Below, piece after piece: positions 9,615 to 21,147 of a stretch of DNA of 60,000 nucleotides (the first letter of the stretch is position 1; each line of letters begins with the position of its first letter). The notes beneath the pieces were generated by a model. The model worked only from the letters and a program-made list of their open reading frames with translations. It did no database searches and was not told where the DNA came from. The translations under genes were made by a program, and so were the position numbers. The DNA comes from Tubiluchus corallicola (Eukaryota; Priapulida; Priapulimorpha; Priapulimorphida; Tubiluchidae), in NCBI GenBank assembly GCA_030141605.1, contig JAQGDQ010000040.1:714501-774500 (forward strand). The letters are read 5' to 3'.

Positions 9615-9765
9615 GTCAATAAATAAATAATAATAATAAAAACCGATGCTGCGTCAATAACAATGACGACAACAATAATAATAATAATAATAACAGCAAC
9701 GACAACGGCGGCGGCGACGACGACGACGACAACAACAACAACAACAACAATAATAATATCTATTT
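9615..9765 (+). repeat. Compound triplet repeat (AAT, AAC, GAC, GGC) at the LINE 3' end
   Basis: A run of AATAA and AAT units merges into mixed ACA, ACG, GCG, GAC and AAC triplets. The start probably represents the LINE tail; the remainder looks like microsatellite expansion from it. Confidence 0.85.
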
Positions 9766-9944
9766 CTATTTTTATTGTCGTCTTGTCACCATTATCATTA
9801 TACATGTATTGCTAAATAATGATAATTGTAACTATAAGTTGGAGCACAACACTGTTATGATGATAAGAATAAATGAATTAAGAAATGTCCAGTGATAAAA
9901 AATACATTTAAAGACAATAACTTGTTCACATACATACACATTAC

Positions 9945-10101
9945 CTTTAGGTGTTACGGTTTTATGAACTTGTCGACCTTCGTACATCATAGGTAAACCG
10001 TAGTCCGTTATTTTGAGGACCCATCGGCTATCAATCAAACAGTTTTTGGAGGTGAGGTGACCATGCACACGAATTGGACTAGAGTGTAAATATCGCATAC
10101 C
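9945..10101 (-). CDS. Receptor guanylate cyclase, exon 11: kinase-homology domain, degenerate catalytic loop
   Basis: This exon encodes about residues 651-702. It opens with [20 protein letters not shown] and [20 protein letters not shown], which line up with the catalytic and metal loops of kinases. The HRD motif is replaced by HGH, so the catalytic Asp is absent, and DFG is DYG. This is the normal state in receptor guanylate cyclases, whose kinase-homology domain is a regulatory pseudokinase. The acceptor is TTTTCTAATAG and the donor AAAG|GTAATG. Phases are 0 in and 1 out. Confidence 0.95.
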
Positions 10102-10796
10102 CTATTAGAAAAAACCGTAAAATTTATCTACACAGTGGCACATTATAGCTGCAATAACATCAAGCTTAGATATTCTACTTGTTCTATTAACAATTACTCT
10201 TGTTTTATTAACAATTTTATTTATCACAAACTTACTGTTTTTAATTGTTTGATTGCTTCAAAGTCGCATTTTTTCACACGTTCTGCGTGTTGTGCTACAT
10301 ATTCAACTTTTTCATACCCCTATATTCCGCTGGTAGTCTAGTTTTTGAATACGTTTGAGTTTTTTATGCACACGTGCCTGCATGTGGCAGTCTCTAACTA
10401 GACATTTTTCTCTCAGCTCGTTTTTATGATTCTGTGGCAAATATACATCAACAATTGCAATATACATGCTGTCATGATCATCAATTCTCATCTTTTAGAA
10501 ATGTCTTATTTTGTTCTAACAATATAAAATCAGACCCGAAAACTCATTAGTTATCGAAAATGAGTTACCCTTGCGGTTCGTTTGAGAAATTGAGAGACAA
10601 TACAAACGTAACATTTTCTTGAATAATTTGTGTTTTAGATAATTTGCTTCGTTAAAATGCGGAAGAACTCAAACTTGCAATTCCTCAAGGTTCTGAAAAC
10701 ATAATTCTTACATCTTACTTAGTTACATTATTACTCAAATTGTTCTGTATCGTAACTGCTTTTAAATAATCACAGAATCAAGTTTTTATTACTCAC
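10102..10796. other. Intron 10, no features seen
   Basis: About 0.7 kb of AT-rich sequence; no repeats or exons recognised. Confidence 0.5.
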
Positions 10797-10868
10797 CCGT
10801 ACAAGGTCTGTCAAAAACGAGAGCTTGAAGGACCACTCCAGCTTTATGTTTTCGTTTTTGTACAACTC
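10797..10868 (-). CDS. Receptor guanylate cyclase, exon 10: kinase-homology domain, helix D/E region
   Basis: This 24-codon exon encodes about residues 627-650, ELYKNENIKLEWSFKLSFLT followed by DLVR. It corresponds to the LENDDIKLDWMFKxSLxxDL segment of relatives and joins SRGSLM of exon 9 to GMRYLHS of exon 11. The acceptor is ATTTTAAG and the donor CGG|GTGAGT. Phase is 0 at both ends. Confidence 0.92.
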
Positions 10869-13039
10869 CTTAAAATTAAAATAGCGTTGTTAAAGGACGG
10901 GTTCAGTTAGTTTTCAGTTTTACAAAAGATAAAATAAGAAAATCTGCAAGTATAACTATGTACTCAATACCTAACATAAATGATGAACGAATCCGCGTGC
11001 ACCAGCATGCTTATCACTTGAGTATGCCAGGTCCGCTGCGGTTTAATTATGTGAGACTGACCAATGTGCAACGCGCTCGAGGCAAATTATCTCATGTGTG
11101 ACCGAGCAGTCTGATCTTCGCATCTTAGCCCCTGTCTCGATCCCTTAAACAACCTCAGTTTTTTAACCGGAACATTCTCTGAGCCTTTGTTTTAGGTGTC
11201 TAGCCTGCGTGACTTTACGTACTATAGTTTTCGAGTTATTTTTTTAACTTATTCGATTTTTATTTAGACGTAACTTAGATTTAGTTTGGTTTGCATGGTT
11301 TATTAAACGCAAGGATTTTCCACTCCAGAGATTGATGGTTGGCACAGCACCAGTTTTACTGCAGTGCTTGCCCGGTTTGGAAAATCAACTTGAAGGGAGC
11401 GTGATTGAAATCAGTTACTCACTTATGGTTTTTCAAGCTTATTGGAGGAACCGAGTTACCTCAAGTTAATTTAGTGACTGATTTCCTATAAATTCGTTTC
11501 TGACTTGCTCTGGCATTAAAGGCCATAATCCTGCTACATAGAACCTTAACAAAAAATACTAATCCTTGCTTTACGTTACACACACGCCTGCCATAGGCAC
11601 ATACATTTTTTTATTAAATTAACAAGTTACAAGTAGTGTAATTTTATTTGAAGCAAACAAATTTCCACGATAATAGGGTAGTACGTAGCTAGTGTTAGAG
11701 TAGAGTGTCTGACGGCGTGAATGGGGCAAACATTGTTATTAAAATGACATATGAGTCAGCACAATAGTTTATTTCGTGGAAGCGAAAAACGCATTTCTTA
11801 ACCTGTAGATGAGGTGGAACAGTCAGTGTCTGAACGCCTATATAACGCCATAATATTATGTCATATCACTATTAAAGGATAAGAAAACCCTTTGCATAAA
11901 GTTAAAAAAATGTCGTCACGTACATACTGCCTTGTTGTGCACAGGGCTTTTTTATAGCATCAATGCTGTGTATAAACCTTAAAAAACTTATACTGCTGCG
12001 ATAACCACTAGGCGCAGCCATTTTGACGGTAGATTGTTTGACACAAGTTTAGATAAAATTGCTTAAAATTTAGAAAATAATCCAGGCATTCGTAGCTCAT
12101 GCTTCACTAACTAAGCAAAAGCATAAATCACTTATCTTGTCATTAAGATTAATACTGTTTCTTGTTGAGTCAGTGGTGCACACAGGGAAGGTGAGTCAGT
12201 GACGTTTTGCCAAATGGCGCGAACATTTGAAATTACTAAGAATTTTCTTTTCCAGTTATGTAAGTGTTTCAAACAGGCAAGCGTAATGCAAAGTAATATA
12301 ACTTTGCATAGAAATCTTTTTGGAACATACTTTAAAATTGCCATTTCTGCCCTAGAAGGTGCCTAATTTAAATTAAATAATCTACGTTAACAAGAGATTT
12401 CTTTAATAACAGTTCGTTTACTTGATTCATGGGCAAGCAATCACCAGGTGGTTTAATGGCTAACGAGTATCATGTCACGCTCGTTATATCATGAAGACGT
12501 CATGGGTGAAAAATAATTATTAGTAACGAGAGTCCAAGAATGCTGGGTTCTAATGCTAACACGCAGTACAATGAACATCAAACGAAATTGACTTTTGCAT
12601 CAAGCATCAATTTTGGAGCTAAAGTTAAGAGAAATAAAAATTTGCATTTGCATTAAATAAAATCGACGAACTGAACATTAATCCGCTTCAGCATTCGCAT
12701 TTCCCGTGCAGCCCACGGAAATCCCTTCAATCTGTAGGTTTCTCTACAATTTCCTAGGGGAAAATGTCATTGTCATTAAGAGTTTGTTTCACGAGGGTGC
12801 TTCAGCAATGTGGCACTGTGTTGTCAGCTAGCAATCAAACGAAACGCAATCACCAGTTTATTGTTAAATCCACGGTAAAAGTGGACTATCAGCCTTGTGC
12901 AACTGCTGGCTTGTGATAGTACAAGGTGTTCCAAAAGAAATAGTGCAATACAAATGCGGCAAATATGGCAAAGCGATCTAGACTTCTGCATTATGGCATA
13001 ATAAAAAAGAACTTTTTTAAATAAACACTAATTTATTCG

Positions 13040-13250
13040 TTTTTTAATTAGGTTACGACTGTGAATGCCAGAATGTTTGTAGACCATTAAGGTTATTCCT
13101 CAACAATAATTACCCATTGCGGGTAATGAGTTAAAAGAAATGAGATGCTGAAAAATTGTGGATACTCGACAGTTGAACCAGAAACCTGGGATTAGTGCTC
13201 CCAAACTACCAGTTCAACATGCCTGAGTAGGTCTGAGATTTCCTCCTTGT
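13040..13250 (-). mobile_element. tRNA-derived SINE-like copy
   Basis: Read on the minus strand, the segment has a tRNA-like head with GGTAGTTTGGGAG (A-box-like) and GGTTCAACTGT (B box) near 13169-13179, then a tail reading caatttttcagcatctcatt and a conserved block around the inverted form of cattgcgggtaatgag. The tail is shared with the copy at 13360-13510, and the B box plus TTTTCA-rich tail with the copies at 0.7, 15.4 and 29.1 kb. Confidence 0.5.
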
Positions 13251-13359
13251 GGTACACAATCCATCAGCGGTACCTGTACAAAGGACAGTAGGAGGATACT
13301 ACTGGTGTCAACTTTTATTATTGAAATTAGCTAGCAATTAACGATATCATTAAATAGAT

Positions 13360-13510
13360 TAATACTTTGAATCTTAGAATGTTTATAAACCATAACAATT
13401 ACAACCTATTGCGGGGTAATGAATTGAAAAAAAGGAAACGCTGAAAAATCGCAAAATTGTGGATTTGAACCCGAGACCCAAGATTACTGTTTTTTAGCTG
13501 TTTAATGACC
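13360..13510 (-). mobile_element. tRNA-derived SINE-like copy, second of a close pair
   Basis: This copy lies about 320 bases from the previous one and matches it from gaatgtttataaaccat through attgcggggtaatgaatt to gctgaaaaatcg. Its minus strand has a good B box, GGGTTCAAATCC, near 13467. The head upstream of the B box is short or lost. Confidence 0.5.
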
Positions 13511-13938
13511 TAATCTTTTTATGTGTGTGTTTTTTGCGTTAATGCTGTATGTTGATGCAGTAAATTCATACATCATATTGGCGCAAAATAACACCAATTT
13601 TACCCAATTTTCCTACCGTATAACTTGGTAGGAAACGTTTCTAAACTATTTGTAAACTAATAGTGCTTGTTAGCGCACAGTATCTTTGTAACACCCCATA
13701 TACATAAACAACAGAAGAATTTCCTATTTGTCAGTTTTGATTCATCAGTAAACTAATAATTGATTGGCTACCGTAGCGAGAACCAGCGGTAATGATAACG
13801 GTGCTGTCTGCTTTTAGTTGTTTTCCTGTTGTTTTTTTACGTGCAAAATACTGTACATTAGCTTAAATAAAACAATTTTTTACAACATTTGTAAGGAAAA
13901 TTAAGACGTGCAACGTAACGACTAGGTTAGAAGCTTAC

Positions 13939-14043
13939 CATGAGGCTACCTCTGCTGCAAAACTCGTTCACCATACCCAAAGAAGTACCTTCATAAAAGC
14001 AGCCGATAAATGGATTGAGATTCTCGTTTCTTAAATCTCGGAG
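13939..14043 (-). CDS. Receptor guanylate cyclase, exon 9: kinase-homology domain, N-lobe end and hinge
   Basis: This exon encodes about residues 592-626: LRDLRNENLNPFIGCFYEGT and then SLGMVNEFCSRGSLM. This matches the family segment 'MRDLxHENLxxFIGACxxxPNxxIVTEYCSRGSL', the last N-lobe strands and the hinge. The acceptor is TTTATTTCTTGCAG and the donor ATG|GTAAGC. Phase is 0 at both ends. Confidence 0.95.
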
Positions 14044-15968
14044 CTGCAAGAAATAAAATATTACAGAACAAAAGAAACACAGTCACTATCAGTAATTAAC
14101 CAAGCAATCAAATTCATATTTGGATACTTTCTAACAGGGGTGATTAGACAGCGTTTGGTCCCAGAAGCCTGTACGTGCAGGCTAATTTTTGTAAATATGA
14201 TGCCTCTCAATGCCTCTCATTGGCTACCCCCCCCCCCCCCCCCACAAAAAGGTGTAGAGGCTTGTGTATTCTGTATTCACCTCCCACTGTTGAGCAAATT
14301 CAAAATAGAGTGAAGTATCACTGAATCAGATAGATCAGCTCTGCTAATTTGACCATATTGCTCAACTGGAAGAACATGTATCTCCTATTAATTAGCCGAT
14401 AGATACATTTTTATACAAACGATGCCTTTTAACTGCATGCTAACCTACGTGCAAACATGGATGCCTATTTGCCTGCATGTGTGAGACTGTGAGTGTTTTC
14501 TTGTGTGCTTGTGGTCACTGCAAGTGAGTGTCTCATAAACGTCACTTAAGCTAGATATGGTCTATCCTTGCAATAGGCAGATTTTGGGGCTTCATAGTGG
14601 ATGACTATTCTAGGTAAAGTGTCCTGGTGGATAACTGCTCTAGGTAAAATGTCCTTTGTTAAGTGTCCTTAATTGTGCAGTACCACCGCTTGGTTCACGA
14701 TGAGGGGACCAGAGTGTACGTAAAACTTTACGTGATTATGTTGATGAAGGTAATTTGACCTTGATGATATTTTAAGATCAAACTCCTCTAATTGGAGTTG
14801 TTACTACTGATCTGATATGCAACATATTATGCTACTTATGCAGTTCGTTTACAACACTTTCTGCAGTTATTTTCACTGAAGAGGTTTACAGTGAAATGCT
14901 CCCCTTAAGGCACTCAGTGAAATGAAATGAAATGCATGAGCGGGGAGATCAATTAACTTAGTTCGATAAAACCGAGTAAGCTGAAGATTAAAGCGTCATG
15001 TAAAAGTTAAGTGAGAAAGTTAAGCTGCCTTTTGCAGTTTGAAACTCGATGAGTATTGTTAGCTGTTGAAACTGTGTATAGAAAATACAGTGCCTTAATC
15101 ATGTTTCTTTCTTAAATTGTGTGGCTGTTAACTTTAAGATGCTAAAGTGTCATCGTCATAGTTTTAGAATAATCGCTTGACAGTTTTGCAAATTAAGCCG
15201 TCATTTGTTTCTAAAGGCTGAGAATTCAAGGTAAATGTGAGCACGATGTCAGCTAGAGAAAGAGGTAACTTAATAACAACAACGTAGTTTTTTGTAATAT
15301 TGCTTGCAAGATTATTGATTATTGATCGCATAAACTCACTATTATTTGAATCAAAACTTGACCAAAAAGAAGGAAATGTGAAAACAGTCGCGACTGAGTC
15401 TGGATTTGATCCACAGACCTTTGGATTGCCAATCCAACGTCATGACCACAGCTCCCTAAGGGATGCGCAGCCCCTGTAATCCAAGGAGCTTTCAATCCAA
15501 TCGCAATCCGACTTGTTCACATCCTCTTTTTTAATAAAGCTGAGTTTAATTTTTAACGTGGTTTCGTTACATTAGCAGCACTAAGAAATTTACTAAAAAA
15601 GTAAATATTATATGTAAAATTATTTATGGTGCTATGCAAGAGTAAAGATCGGTAAAAATTGTCATCATCTTAATAAATAAAAAATCTAAACAGCCTACTG
15701 TAATACCCAAATATCTAATACTAAAAGATATAGAAACAGTTAATAAGAAAGGCAATGAACAAAAATAAATAAATAAAAATGTCTGAGCTCAAATATACAG
15801 ATGCAGCCAAATTCAAACGCACTTTTAACGCAGTACAACTTAGACGAGACAATATTTAACAAAAATCTCTGCTGGGTCTACGTTAGGCCTACCCAGACAA
15901 GAGAGTTCTAACATGCATGCGAAACAAGACTACGATAGGAACATGATTTTTTGGCAGTAATATCTTAC
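14044..15968. other. Intron 8 with a poly-C run and one SINE-like copy
   Basis: The intron contains an 18-base or so C run near 14227, a short tandem duplication near 14590-14660 (ctaggtaaa-tgtcct repeated), and a SINE-like copy at about 15350-15480. No exon-like frames were seen. Confidence 0.55.
15350..15480 (-). mobile_element. tRNA-derived SINE-like copy
   Basis: On the minus strand the segment reads as a tRNA-like head, GAGCTGTGGTCATGACG through TTGGATTGGCAATCCAA, followed by the B box GGATCAAATCC and a tail with ctgttttcacatttccttc. The layout agrees with the 13 and 29 kb copies. Confidence 0.55.
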
Positions 15969-16046
15969 CATTTTCAAATTATGCATAACCTTCGTGTTGA
16001 TTTCAGCTCCCTTTATAGGTAGCGTTTTAACGTGAACTAGGTCACC
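15969..16046 (-). CDS. Receptor guanylate cyclase, exon 8: kinase-homology domain, VAIK-equivalent strand
   Basis: This 26-codon exon encodes about residues 566-591: GDLVHVKTLPIKGAEINTKV then MHNLKM. GDLVHVKTL corresponds to GNLVAIKRV of relatives, and the Lys is the VAIK-equivalent residue. The acceptor is GAACTATTGTAG and the donor ATG|GTAAGA. Phase is 0 at both ends. Confidence 0.93.
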
Positions 16047-17584
16047 CTACAATAGTTCAAACAAAATTTATTTTTAATATCATCTTTAAGCATAGAAACC
16101 GTTACACAAGTGATGCCAAATAGTTTAATGTCCAATTTATAAATTTAACCAGTTTGTCTCTTAATTCTACATAATTAATTTCTAAAACTACGAGTTACTT
16201 AAAACGACTGCTCTCTTCTATAATAAGTTTGATACGAACTATTGGTCTAGGGACTCACTGAACTGGAGATGGTGACTCATAAAACTGACCCTGTCAACAG
16301 ATACGAAATTTCTTCTATATTCATTCATTCGCAGTTTAATGACGATTTGTTTCTGCCGCCATCTTGAATTCAAGATAGTAAATCATTAATCCTGCTCTGT
16401 CAGTCGATGCGAAATTTATTATAGTATATTCTTGTAAATTATAGGGAATACAATATATATTAATTCTTTATTTGTCATTAAAATGGTTTACTCATTATCA
16501 TAAAATTGCGTAAGCTTCAGCGTAATGTTAAGATAGCAACACTGTTCAAGACAAATGCGTCCAGCGCATACTAAAAAACTAGTGCAAAACTAAGGCCTAA
16601 TTATATACAATAAATGGACATATTTACAAACACCATTATAAAATATTTTTACAAAACAATATTACAAAAGTACATTAAATTTTACATGGCATATTTTACA
16701 CTATATATACATTTGACATGACACAATTAACAGAAACATGCTTTACATCACATAAATTTCACTCATTACATTTACACTATTTATACACTTGACATTAAAA
16801 AAACTAACATAACACGTATTACATTACATATTTTTTAAAATTTTACATTCTTAATTGCTTTATGCAGTCAGGGGCGGGGTAGATGAAAGTTGAGTCTGTG
16901 TAATTAGTATCAGATGCATAATCTGGAAGTTCTATTGTGTTCTATTCTTTAAAGTGGTATCAGGAATGAATGATAAAGGACTGTTTATAATCGGAATGCT
17001 CAGTTTATTGATATATTTATAAAGAAATGTCAGTGTTTTGTAATCTTGATAGGCTTCTAACATTGGTATTTTTGTGGAAGTTCTTAAGCTTGTTGCAGAA
17101 GCAGCATGTTGTTTAGCAGTTTGACGGTCCGTTGCAAATGGCAAAGCCATAGGGTTCTTTCGAAAATGATGTTTTGAACGCAAGATGACAGATCAAAAAT
17201 CATTGCTAATGATTAAGTACAAAATGCATGTAGGTACTGCCGGATGCTTAGCGAAATCACGATACATATGCAGCAGCGGAAATACAAGGGCCAGGACCAT
17301 CCTATGGACAATGTATTAGCCTGTGGACTTCACTGCAAGTGGATGCAATGGCAATGCAAAGCGTCTTTACTCATTGATGGTTTCGGTTACTGTTGTTTAT
17401 TGAGGATCTGTGTACTAATAACTATTATCTTTTTACGAATTTTAAAACTATCACGCTTGAAAAACTTAGATATGCATGAAAACTCTAGCAGGTTGCAGAA
17501 TGTAGTCCCTTTTTAGCGAAAAACTCATCTCTCATGCAAATGTAAAAGTATTGTTATATAATGATAAATGTGATAGATGGTTAC
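16047..17584. other. Intron 7 with local tandem duplications
   Basis: Two small duplications are visible: about 16284-16322 against 16391-16431 (both containing acgaaattt or gcgaaattt), and an AT-rich unit of about 78 bases repeated at roughly 16686-16835. Open frames at 16932-17183 (minus) and 17244-17516 (plus) have no recognisable product. Confidence 0.5.
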
Positions 17585-17731
17585 GTTATATCGTGCGATT
17601 TGGCTATTATCTTTTCCAAGTACGCCTTTCTGCATTCCGTCACTGTGGTCACTCAGGACCGAGCCAAGAGAGCCGAGAGATGCTTGCAGAATGTCAGGAC
17701 GCTCGATACCCGTCGACGCGGTGATGTTGGT
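17585..17731 (-). CDS. Receptor guanylate cyclase, exon 7: juxtamembrane and glycine-rich segment
   Basis: This 49-codon exon encodes about residues 517-565, with ERPDILQASLGSLGSVLSDH in the middle and DNSQIARYN at the end. It fills the position of the Ser/Gly-rich loop (SRGSNYGSL-type) that precedes the first kinase-homology strands in relatives, and ARYN runs into GDLVHVK of exon 8 as AxxxKGNLVAIK does elsewhere. In several members this region carries regulatory phosphoserines; here Ser residues are plentiful. The acceptor is GCGTCTTTTCAG and the donor AAC|GTAACC. Phase is 0 at both ends, so the exon could in principle be skipped without shifting the frame. Confidence 0.8.
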
Positions 17732-18975
17732 CTGAAAAGACGCAATTAAAAATTCCAATATTTCCTATTATAATTCGTGTTCCCCTGGCGATTGTGCGCT
17801 TGACAGAACACTTACTGCATCTACATCAATCTTGCTTTTGTGACATTGGAACGGGATCATGCTTTAAAGTTAATTGCATTTTTTATAAGTTCTAAGACAT
17901 TTACATTTGGAAAAGATGCAAATATTTAAGTAATGGAATTCCTTCCGCCGAAAGGCAATCAAGATGTGTAGAAATTACAGAAAAATTAAAATCCACAAAG
18001 AGCTGACATTTCGATTTACTTCAAATTCAGCAACCCAAATCAGTTATTTTATTTATAATCAATAAATCCCAGTTCCGTTCGCAAGGACACACTGGATAGA
18101 CTTGAAAACTTGAAAATAGCATGGTGTACAAATTGTTCTGGTATTAGATTAATTACTAATAAGGCGTAATAAGTTGCTATACGACTGAAATAACATCTGA
18201 AAACACTGCATATGAAGGAACGAAAATAATATGCACTAAAAACTAAGATCTGCTCTAACTCTTGAAAAATCTTAAGGAATAAAATAAACGTTGGACTCTT
18301 CATCTCACCTTTCTTAAATTCAATAATTCGACCTGTATTTTCTCTTTAGTGAAGTTACATTTTTAAATGCAATAGTAAAGCGGTATTGTGTTTCTAGTAA
18401 AGTCTAGTAAAGGCAGGATTAATTATCTTTTTCGTGTCTTATTTTTCCTTGCTGCTGTCGCATTCTACATTTTTGTAATGGTGATTCAGTAATCTTTATA
18501 TTAAGTCGACGCTATATAGTCTCAAAGTTGAATTACTACTACGAAATTCGAAGAGGATTCATATCTCTACTAGTTTGGACAAATGTTAGCCATTTTTCAT
18601 TTACTGAACAAAAGCACAGGTCTGCCGTTACTTAAGTCGAGTAAAACAAGAAAGAAAGAACCGCCAAACTTGACTGTGATACTATGAAATTTTTCTTAGT
18701 ACTTAATTTTCTTATTACTCAGTTTCATTGAAAGCCATATTTTGGTATTAACAGCTAGGCAGTTTATCAAACTACATTAATTTATTTCAAATTTGACCTA
18801 AAGTGATTTGGGCAAAAGGAAATTTACGATGAATCCCCCTTCGGCAAGCATAAGCGTCCTTTACTTTAATTTCTAACATAATTTTCGACATTTAAAAATT
18901 TTACCAAAAAATTGTGTAATTGAGAAGTAACTAAAGCTACGAACAGGTACCGCCATTAAAAAATAAAAAACACAC
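17732..18975. other. Intron 6, no features seen
   Basis: About 1.2 kb of AT-rich sequence. An 84-codon frame at 18049-18303 (minus) has no recognisable content. Confidence 0.5.
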
Positions 18976-19087
18976 CTTTGATTTACCGGTCATTAGATGT
19001 CTTGTGTTGGCAACGAATACCATATCGTTGCTGTCTAGAATTACTTTATTCTGACCAGTGGTCATTTCTCGATGTATTATTCTCTTT
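18976..19087 (-). CDS. Receptor guanylate cyclase, exon 6: cytoplasmic juxtamembrane segment
   Basis: This exon encodes about residues 479-516. It begins with the basic stop-transfer run RKRIIHRE directly after the membrane helix and continues through SNDMVFVANTRHLMTGKSK. The position matches the RWEDLQF segment of natriuretic peptide receptors. The acceptor is TATATTTTGCAG and the donor AAG|GTGTGT. Phases are 2 in and 0 out. Confidence 0.88.
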
Positions 19088-21062
19088 CTGCAAAATATAA
19101 TGGTTGTAAGTGTCATAATTGTTAAATATTCTTTCCTGAGCAGAATTTTGTGTGCATTCAATGTATGGAGGAGCCACAGCAACAACACTAGAAATATTTT
19201 ATGGCGATGAAACGACATGGAGATTAAAGGCTTTACAATTATGGCAGAATAGATTGTCAGAATGCTTTACTGTTATTAGGAAAAAGGAAATAAACGAAAG
19301 CCCTATTATGAAACCTGAATGAATGATATGTATGATTCAGAACTGTTGGTAAAATCAAGGATTGGTGCTCTGGAAGTCAATGGAAACGGATCATTTGGAA
19401 AAATCCCTTGCATAAATGGAGGATAAATGATAATGATAGGAGTGTAAAGTGTTAGAAACTTTAGAGTACATTCTTTTGAAGTGCTCTCTCTCTATAAAAA
19501 TGAAATATGAATGATTTCGTGGGAAGGAGTCTCTGATGATGATCGAATAAATTAGAATTTATTTAAGAATATTGATATGGGTAAATCAGTGATATAATGA
19601 AAAGACGTTGCAAAGTTTATGGGCATTAAGAATGTTTTTTTCTTTTCAGCCAAGTAGCAGGTTTTTGACTGCTCACCTTGATAGAAAAATGTTTGAGGCC
19701 CGGAACTGAACTGAACTGGACTGAGAGGAAGGAGCTCCTTCGTACTTAAAAAGAAATAACTTAAACCTACCACATCGAAGCTGCGATTTACCATTCATTA
19801 ATACGAAATACTTTGTTTGACACAATTGCAAGAGCGGCCAGAAAAACATTACCTACAAATTTTTCAACGAAGCAAAAATTACGAGTTAGAAAGGCATAAA
19901 AATTTAATATATTACGTGTTATACACAAGAAAACATTTTTATGTTTTAGTTTTGAAAAACTGTTTAAAAACGTAATGTTTAAAATTTTATTTCCATAAAA
20001 AGCAATAGGAAAAAAATTCCAAAATTTATTGTTTTAAATGAAAAAATACACCTTGGTATTTCCTTTGTCTACATAACTTACATGTGCTTTACTTCTATTT
20101 CCATCACGAAGCCTAGGTCAGAATTGGTTAATAACTGAATGAACCGTCTTTCGCAGAAATTCAGCTCATTGTTGGAACAAAACTTTTTTCAATTCAAGGA
20201 ACATCTTTTTTGATTTTTTTTTGCGCGATACACTCGCTGAGATAAGTTCTCGAATATGCTAGAGTGTTATAGTCAGGCTTGTTTTTTTCGTAAAGAAACA
20301 TTAGAGGCTGCGTTTTCATCTAAAGCAGTAAATTTTCTTTGTTATGGAAATACAGTTTTTAAAAAATCCAGTAAAAATAAAACATAAAACGTAAAACTTA
20401 TTTTTCTTGTGTGTAATATATATTCAAATAATATATAATATAAAATATATTAAATATATTCATCGATATTCTGATAAATTTTTACGCTTTATTACGCCTT
20501 TACGCCAATTTTTGCTTTATTAAAGAATTTCCATTAAAGAGGGGCTCCATACACGCATAAAAAGACTTTGCTGTGATACATGTCATGTCTTTATAGGTAC
20601 ATATAATGCTAACAAAACGTTTCAGCTTTGCTAATCATGATGTTAAATTTCTTTAATTCGTAGTTTTATTTTTTTGCACCAGACGTATTTGTCTATTAGC
20701 AGTGTAGCCCAAGCAGTCACTGAATGATATCTCACATTGTATAATGTATGCTGTCATTATTTTATGGCAAATATATATATATATATATATAATGTAAATA
20801 TATAATATATACATATAAATGAGCGTAACCATGTGCATAAATTTCAGCACATCATCATAAAACAATTCGAAAAATAGTGTTTCAAACAAAGAAACTTAGA
20901 AAAGTAGATGATCTTTATAATATATTTGAAATTATTGTAGATTATATAAGACCTGAATAAAACTTCTATAATTTGACATTGGAAATTTTTTTACTGCGGT
21001 TAACAGAGACAAAGACGGTTACAAGAAAGCATCACGCAATATAAATCTTTCAGAATAATTAC
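19088..21062. other. Intron 5, AT-rich
   Basis: About 2 kb of AT-rich sequence with a TA run at about 20770-20792. No exon or element recognised. Confidence 0.5.
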
Positions 21063-21147
21063 CTAACTATTAATACTGCTCCAAAGCCAATTCCAGCCGC
21101 CACTACTAGAGCAACAATGATTATTATCAGGTTGGTCGAGCTGAAAT
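21063..21147 (-). CDS. Receptor guanylate cyclase, exon 5: transmembrane helix
   Basis: This exon encodes about residues 451-478: DFSSTN, then LIIIIVALVVAAGIGFGAVL and IV, a single membrane-spanning helix of about 22 residues. The basic RKR that follows in exon 6 fixes the orientation, with the C-terminus in the cytoplasm. The acceptor is AACCTTTCAG (using the next AG would give a stop) and the donor TTAG|GTAATT. Phases are 1 in and 2 out. Confidence 0.92.

Larger units (their letters stand above)
5455..9645 (+). mobile_element. Non-LTR retrotransposon (LINE), apparently near full length
   Basis: The element has a purine-rich leader (about 5455-5699), ORF1 (5700-6458), an overlapping ORF2 (open from 6434 to 9499), a short 3' UTR (9500-9615) and an AATAAATAAATAATAAT-type tail at about 9616-9640 that runs into triplet repeats. 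Both frames are uninterrupted, so the insertion is probably young or still active. It is inserted antisense to the host gene inside an intron. The boundaries are approximate: I could not find a convincing target-site duplication, and the 5' limit is inferred from the change of base composition. ORF1 has an L1-type coiled coil and RRM-like layout; I do not assign a clade. Confidence 0.85.
5223..9944. other. Intron 11, mostly filled by an antisense LINE
   Basis: At 4.7 kb this intron is mostly mobile DNA: a LINE occupies roughly 5455-9645 on the plus strand, followed by a triplet-repeat tract to about 9765. Little original intron sequence remains, about 230 bases on the exon 12 side and about 180 on the exon 11 side. 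Confidence 0.75.
10869..13938. other. Intron 9 with two tandem SINE-like copies
   Basis: The first 2.1 kb is unique-looking AT-rich DNA. A 70-codon open frame at 12132-12344 (minus) has no recognisable content. Two similarly oriented SINE-like copies lie at about 13040-13250 and 13360-13510. Confidence 0.55.
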
